From Thozetella sp. PMI_491 (Eukaryota > Ascomycota > Sordariomycetes > Chaetosphaeriales > Chaetosphaeriaceae), in assembly GCA_021432635.1 (NCBI GenBank), contig MU270133.1, positions 1-64,000 of the forward strand: a DNA stretch of 64,000 bases, read 5' to 3'. The position numbers and the translations under genes are program-made. The notes beneath the pieces are model-generated. The model was not told the DNA's origin and ran no database searches. It saw only the letters and a program-made list of their open reading frames with translations. Of this stretch, positions 57,940-64,000 are shown piece after piece. How positions within the stretch are numbered: position 1 is the first letter of the stretch; each line of letters begins with the position of its first letter.

Positions 57940-60879
57940 ACGGCATACAGAACACCCTGGTCGCCTGTACAAATCTCCTGCAGGGGATCACCATTGAAAC
58001 TATGCAGGTTTCTTCGTCCTGGCGGGTGACGCGTCTGGGCTGCTCATTGGCCTCGAGCGCCATCGTGTTGGCGGATGGGGCTTTCTTATACCAGCCCGCG
58101 CGGGATGTCCAGCGCACAGTTGCCTTCTGGAAGCCTTCTAGCGTTGCTTTAGCCTCTATATGGTGCAACTAGCGTCGACAAGCCTTGCTAGCGCCCAGCA
58201 GCAGCCCTCATTCCCCCCGTCCCTCCTGCGGCCATCCCAACTTCAGCCCTCACCCATCTCCTTTGAAAGGCCGGGCCCTGTCGAGATCACGTCCCCCCGT
58301 CCAGATGCATGCTGCAACCCCCAATATGCGTGGGTGAGGTATTTTGACGTGCTTCGCGCGGAGATGATGGTCCTTCATTCGTGCGGCCACTCCGGGGCTT
58401 GGACTGCTACCCTCATTTTAACCTGCCCAGCAGGCGCTAGCATGATGCACCCATCTCCCAGTCGGGACATCAGGAACCTTTGGTGGCCTTGTCCTCGTCT
58501 GCAGGACATACGAGATGCTCGGCCGACGTGGGTAGATGCATACAACCTTTTTCGGAAATTGTGTGGCGATCTGGGACTTGTCTCTCAGCTGGCTGACGGG
58601 CGGAAGGTCCGCCTTGCAAATCACAAGGCGATGCCAGGCGCCGACTGGTTGAACGTTAAAGGGTAGGGCAAGTAACATTATGGGCGTTTTGCCTTGACAT
58701 CTCAAGCCATTGAGTGGTGATTCATCAACGTAGGCCCGCTCTTCGGTCCGCCGCGGCACCATCGTACGCTGTCTCCCATACTTCGCTTTCGTCCTGACCA
58801 TGACTTGTGCACATTCTTTGAGCTCCCTTCAGCATCAACCTACATACTGGGAACCGTAAGACTCAGGGCCTCGTATACCTCTATCAGGTCTTACCTCCTG
58901 TGAACGCGTGTGTCAGACAGATGACGAGGGGACTCGCCCTTGAGCATCGTACCGACGGAAGTTGAGCTAAACCACACCGTCGACGAAGTTGTGGGCACCC
59001 AAGCCACGACCCTGCTTACAGAAGTCAGTCCGGAGAGCGGAAGCTTCTACCTTCGCCGTTGTGGTTATTCGCATGGTACCCGGGCGTTTAGAGATGCTAG
59101 GATATCAAAGCACCATCGCCGGGACAGCAAAAAGACGCTCCTATGCTTACCACGTCGGTGCCTAGTTTGCACCCCTGAACTTTGTCGAAGTGAACGTATC
59201 AGTCAAAACGCGGAAGCAACTTTCCCATGGAGGATGCGTTTCGACCTTCGATACCGTCTCGGTTTCGGCTATAGCAGTCCAAATTACAGAGTATCACAAG
59301 TGACGATCTTGTGGGTCGAGGGAAAGTATCAAAGCGATTTCTTCTTAAACTTGTCCAGTAGATATGACATATTCTGTTTGCTCACTTATACAGCTTCGCC
59401 ACAGCCGTGCCGGTAGTTGTAGACGGGGGGTTCCAGGTGGGCAGTGGCGCAGCCGCCCATACCTCAAATCGCCTACTCAAAACTTGAAAAGGGCGAATAA
59501 AACGTCTCGGCTAAGCACAGCATCGTAGCACCAGTATATTTATCTCTCGATTGCATTTGATTATTGCTATCTTACATAGATTATCATGTGTGAAAGAGAC
59601 CACAGCTTTGACGGCTTGAGTTTCGATAACCACACTATTACAGGAAATAGTGGCTTCTATAACGTCAGTATGCACACCCAATTTTACGATTTACCTAGGT
59701 AGCCTCTTACTGATTCTGTTCGCCCGCCCCGCGCAGTTTCGAACAATTAGGAGTGCGGTGCAACATTAGAAGAGGTGAGGGATGATGACAGTGCCGTACG
59801 GAGCGAAGACTTTCTAAGCCTGGGGTTGGAAAATGGGGGGTGGAAGGGAGGTTGACAGTCCTTAAAAGATACGTCGAACAAAGTACGAGAGGACTTTGGA
59901 TGCCTTGGTTCACCGACCGCCGGAAAGAGGTACCCCGACCCACGGTATCCTCTAGCTACTTTGGCTGGAGCAGAGATGCGTCCCCTCTCTACCAAAGCAT
60001 CTTGTAAACTGGGTTCCATCACTCCTTCCCACAGAAAGTGGCTGTATAAAATCGAGGACAAGCCCTCAAGATGTATGCGGGACACGAAAATCACAGCTAG
60101 CACCTCCCATGATAGCAGATCGGTTAATATTATATCATGGAGGGAGCCGTGCCTCCAGTGGTAAGACGGCTAAGGCAAGCACCATCAACCACACCGAGAA
60201 GACGGATACGATGGTAGTGATGGCGAAGAGGTGATAGTAAGTACCGCCTCTTCGTCGTCCTACCTCTGAGGAAACGACTTCGAACATCTGCCTCGAAGTG
60301 TACGAATATGCGCCAGGTAAACGAATGGGTGACGTTGGTCGGTACGGGACTAGCCCCACAGCGGACTGGGATATCCCGAGGGCGATGAGCACATCCCTCT
60401 TCTCTCGGCCCGACGGCATGCAGAAGGGAGGGATGGCGAGTCAGGTGCAGAGCCGCGAAAGCAGTGGGTGCAGAATGTGAGTACAGTACCCGAGCCGGGC
60501 GTGATAGGGGCCATGTCGCTACACTAAAGCCAAACTGCAGGCGTCCGGCAGGTGCAAGGACGCCGCTTGCTATTGGCTCCTGCATCCGGGGGTTCACCCC
60601 AGACAAAGGGACGCCGCCCCGAATAAGGCAAGGAAGGGAATGCAAGGCAAGCTAGGCTTGTCTGTCCCCCGATGTTTCTGACCGGCCGAATTGTGGGAGC
60701 TTGTCGAAGTGATCAAGTAGCGCGGCCCACCAATTGTTAAGGACGGGGAAGGGGTGCATTGGCCGGGAAGGTAGCACAAGCGATGCCCAACACCTCCGCA
60801 ACCGTGTCTAGAGGTCAGACATGCTCTTGAGCTTGCGGTGCCAGGCTGCGCGGGTGGGCGAAAATATCAAGCAGGGAGC

Positions 60880-60903
60880 CTCTGGAGCCTCTGGAGCCTC
60901 TGC
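60880..60903. repeat. Short 9-bp tandem repeat (gcctctgga)
   Basis: Nearly three copies of a nine-base unit in the gene-free interval. Confidence 0.85.
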
Positions 60904-61573
60904 AAGGCTGCGTGCTTGCCTACGTACATCCAGGGGCAAGGTGCTGTACATCTGTACAGCGTCGGCGTTGAATAAATCGGGCAGGTAGCGTTGGGAGGCA
61001 CAGTCTACATAGCCGCCGCAGCGGACTGACCGTCAGTGCTCTCGTTCTCGCCCTGTCGATGGAGGCAAAAAAAAAAAAAAAGGGCGCCACTCGTCCGTTT
61101 CGGCATCCCAAGCGCCCAGACCCCGATAGAGCGAATCTACGTTGTATACCTAAATCCTCTCCGGCCGGAAGCCGCCCAACGTCGATGTTGGCAATTGCCG
61201 ACGACGGCGGAACTGCTGCCACCTTTCTAGAGGCTCTACACGCGTTTGGCGAGCTCCCAAAGCCCTAAAAGGGCACAAATGCTCAAATTTAAACAAACGT
61301 GACCAGCGGGGCACGTTGTCATGTGGCCCGTGCTCCCCGCATTTTTTTGGAGCCGGGGGAATTGACCATGCCAGTGAAATCTCGAAAACCTAACTTCGGT
61401 TCCATCGTCACGACACCTCAGTCTTGACTTGCCGACCTGCCACCGCGTCGACCCCCGGGACATGTGCTACTAGCTAGGCACCTGCCCGCCCTCATCCATC
61501 TTCCCCAGAACCACCCGTTTGTCGTCACAACGAGTCACCGTCTTGATAGGCGAACCTGGGAATCGGCGGCAAG

Positions 61574-62993
61574 ATGTCGGTCGCCTCAAAGGTGCGTCTG
61601 GCCCAAACTGCTCCACGGCCCAGCTCAGGTCGTCAATCCTCGTCGCCGAGCTGCCCCCCCCAATCGCGCGCATCAACTAGAGCATCTATTGTCCTTCTCT
61701 GATGCCCCTGATCACTGGTACTCGTGGCTGACCTAATATTGCCTGCGCGCAGAACCTTTACGACCTTCTAGGTATTGTCTCCTGCGTCCATTGCAGAAGG
61801 AAAGCTCTGCTCGCCGGGGCTGGCTACTGACAAATTTGGTGCTTAGGTAACGACGATGACGGCGAGGCCGCCCCGTCCGCACCCGTGAAGACCGTCGACA
61901 AGACATCAACCCACACGGCCAAGCGCAACACCGACGGCGTCGCCCCTTCCAAGGGGCCCGCTATTGGTGGTAACCGACGAGGCGGAGCCGTCGGCGGCAA
62001 CGAAGGTGGTGAGTGGCCCATCAAACCCCGAGAGCCTTGATTCAGCTGGAGCTAGACCTTGATGATTGACCGTTGTCTTTGCCACAGCCTTCCGTGATCG
62101 CAATGCTGGCAGCGACCGCAACCGCGGCAAGTCCACCGACGAGGCACCCCGTGGTGGACCCCGTGGCGGCCGTGACGCCCGTGGCCGTGGAGGTGAGTCC
62201 CCTCCGACGAGGCGACGGACACCAACGACGGACTAGCTGACTATTTCGAACGTAGGCCGCGGCGGTCGGTTCCGCAGCGATAAGGATGATCGCCACACCA
62301 AGGGACTGCCTTCGTGAGTTACACCGCCATTTGCGATCCTGCCGCCTCCATTAACCAGACCGCAGTGGTTCCGAGAAGCAGGCCGCGCAGAGCTGGGGCG
62401 CCACTGAGGGCAACGCCGAGCTGAAGGATGAGCAGGCCGGCGAGGCCATTGCGCAGTCTGAGGCCAAGGATGCCGAGGCCGAGGCCGTCGCCGAGGAGCC
62501 CGAGGAGCCCGAGGAGAAGCACATGACTCTGGACGCCTACCTCGCCCAGCAGGCCGAGAAGCGCCTAGGACTCGAGGCCGACCACAAGATCCGCAAGGCC
62601 AACGAGGGCAGCAAGGAGAACAAGAAGTGGGCCACCGCCAAGGCCCTCGCCAAGGAGGAGGATGAGGACTTCATCGCCGGCTCTGGAGGCAAGGCCAAGC
62701 GCGAGCGCGAGCGCAAGACCAGGCAGGTCGTCGAGATCGACCAGACCTGGGTCGAGCCGGACCGTGCTGCCGGCGCTAGTCGCGGCGGACGTGGCGGCCG
62801 CGGAGGACGTGGCGGCCCTCGTGGCGACTTCCGCGGTGGACGTGGTGGTGCCCCCCGTGGCGACTTCCCTGGTGGACGTGGTGGTGCCCCCCGCGGTGAC
62901 TTCCGCGGCGGCCGTGGCGGTGCTGCCCCTCGTGGCGGCAGCGCCAGCCTCAACACCAGCGATGAGAAGGCTTTCCCTAGCCTCGGCGCCTAG
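61574..62993 (+). CDS. STM1: Stm1/SERBP1 (HABP4)-family RGG-rich ribosome- and RNA-binding protein
   Basis: Yeast Stm1 binds and preserves idle 80S ribosomes and tunes translation under nutrient stress. Six exons, 61574-61591, 61753-61771, 61847-62008, 62088-62192, 62256-62313 and 62366-62993, give 329 residues. The N-terminus MSVASKNLYDLLGNDDDGEA is typical of the family. The middle has RGG-like clusters (PRGGPRGGRDARGRGGRGGR), then the core HABP4/PAI-RBP1 segment with MTLDAYLAQQAEKRLGLEAD and DFIAGSGGKAKRERERK. The C-terminus is a regular array of RGGRGGAPRGDF-type repeats, targets for arginine methylation, ending FPSLGA. Exons 1 and 2 are only 18 and 19 bases and are separated by a 161-base intron; the others are 52-79 bases. 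Codon bias is strong for C-ending codons, fitting high expression. Confidence 0.92.
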
Positions 62994-64000
62994 GAGGTGC
63001 CGGCTCAATCGACCCCACCGGAGCACCCTGGAGCGGGCTCCCACTTCTCTCATGTTAACTGAGATCCAAGGCGGTGGTGATTCATAAGGAGGGGGGGGGT
63101 TCAAGGAACAGGAGGCATCCAAAGCCTGCTCGGTAGTCTTGGGTTTGCTCTAGGGCGGACGTCTTGCACTCGGTATCTCTGGGATGCTCTTTCCCCAAGC
63201 ATGAAAAACTTTCAGAAAAGCACACAAAATCCATTCCACGTTGTTGGCTGTCTTCAAAAGGAGTTGCACCATCCTTCTAGCCCTCCTTCCGGCGCGCTGT
63301 TCGCCCGAGCAAATGTGTTTTGGAAGATGGCTGGCTTCGGCGGAGGGGGAAATGGATGTCCTGGGCTTCTTTTACGGTTGCCGATTTTTCGACATCTCTG
63401 TACTGGTAGAAAAACTGGTTTGTTCTTCAGTTGCTCATACTTGTTGTTGCCCCTTTCTGTCCGTGAGTCGACCTCGCTGCCAGGGGGGGTTGAACACCGT
63501 GATCTTCACCTCGACTAAGGGATGTCCCGATGCCTCATGACCTAACCGCCGCCCCCAATCCTTACCGGGGAGAGCCTCCGTTACTTGTGTGGGTGTGGCT
63601 CTCCCTCCTGACAGCTGCTCCCCAATATCTCTTGGCGCATGCTCCGGTACTTGGCGAACATCCCCTTTGTCCAGCAGCCAGCTTTAGGCCTCAAAGGCGC
63701 TTTGCCTATTGACGCGCCCCAGGTACCTTGGCAACCACTTTGTTCTCCTACACAAAGCGTTTGTGCATCTCTATCTGGCAACTGTCCTCTGGGTTGGAAG
63801 TGCCGAGGGGACTCTCTAAGCTCTACATAAGCCCCAGTTGAGCAGAATCCCCTCTACAACGCGCCTCCTTTTCTCTCGGGTATTCTCTATGGTCTAGGGG
63901 TAAGCCTTAGACAACAGTGGCATAACCTGATCCTGCGTCCTGTCTCCCCAATTCAGTTGTAGTCTTGCTGCTTCCGGACCATATACGTCCTGCACGTACG
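62994..64000. other. Right-edge stretch without a supportable gene
   Basis: It holds the 3' flank of the Stm1-like gene. Short frames show no domain. A gene beyond the edge may use it as a promoter. Confidence 0.55.

Larger units (their letters stand above)
53504..61573. other. 8-kb interval without a supportable gene, upstream of kapC
   Basis: Between kapC and the Stm1-like gene I find no open frame with a domain, good splice sites or sensible length. The sequence is mostly GC-moderate, has a G-rich tract near 53625-53662, a hairpin at 54191-54216, a compound microsatellite at 57863-57936, short tandem repeats and poly-T/poly-A tracts (near 54518 and 61068). It may contain long promoters, non-coding RNAs or decayed elements. 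Confidence 0.5.

Noticed and set aside
57391-57972. 193-codon minus-strand frame with Leu and Cys-Pro-Ala repeats
   Set aside because: The repeats are the translated compound microsatellite, and the remainder has no protein-like pattern.
58940-59416. 158-codon plus-strand frame
   Set aside because: No ATG at its start, no domain, no neighbouring exon that would extend it.
60140-60175. A-box-like sequence around ggtaagacggc
   Set aside because: No B box follows within tRNA distance.
62565-63122. Antisense 185-codon frame over the Stm1-like gene
   Set aside because: Shadow of the RGG-repeat codons on the other strand.

Overview
This is nuclear DNA of a filamentous ascomycete (Pezizomycotina, most likely a Sordariomycete). 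The support is short GT-AG introns of about 50-100 bases, many with CTAAC/CTGAC-like branch sites, together with fungus-specific families: a Zn2Cys6 regulator, a KapC-type bZIP, a DUF4045-gelsolin protein and an ascomycete cellobiose dehydrogenase. The species is not identifiable from the sequence alone. I rebuilt exon structures by hand from frame continuity, splice sites and family similarity. Every multi-exon model given with exact exons closes in frame.

Layout. 0-2.4 kb: no gene seen. 2.5-7.5 kb: an uncharacterised protein and the phosphatidylinositol 4-kinase PIK1, both on the minus strand. 7.5-9.3 kb: a spacer with a long AGC microsatellite. 9.3-16.1 kb: APC/C subunit CDC27, SND2/TMEM208, a DUF3605 protein and NADH-cytochrome b5 reductase. 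16.6-22.7 kb: a Zn2Cys6 regulator, a membrane-anchored prolyl-4-hydroxylase-like dioxygenase and a pyridoxamine-phosphate-oxidase-like flavoprotein. 22.7-26.6 kb: an AT-richer stretch with one alpha/beta hydrolase and a damaged tRNA-like element. 26.6-29.6 kb: a nine-exon cellobiose dehydrogenase ending in a CBM1-like module without its usual aromatic residues. 31.6-34.6 kb: a large GNAT-domain protein. 36.4-42.8 kb: ARL2 and a 1461-residue DUF4045-gelsolin protein. 43.5-53.5 kb, all minus strand: MED10, a LIM-domain gene with an in-frame TAG, a 702-residue basic Ser/Pro-rich protein and the bZIP gene kapC. 53.5-61.6 kb: an 8-kb stretch with no supportable gene but several repeats. 61.6-63.0 kb: an Stm1/SERBP1-like RGG protein.

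Most genes are housekeeping: lipid signalling, cell cycle, ER targeting, transcription, small GTPase and ribosome association. They do not form one pathway. The cellobiose dehydrogenase is the main lifestyle gene and implies extracellular oxidative attack on cellulose. No gene cluster, CRISPR array, intact transposon or virus was seen, and I found no convincing undescribed multi-gene system. The most unusual observations are the amber codon inside a LIM zinc-ligand pair, the altered CBM1 of the cellobiose dehydrogenase, the broken tRNA-like gene with an intact Pol III terminator, and the long gene-free block upstream of kapC.
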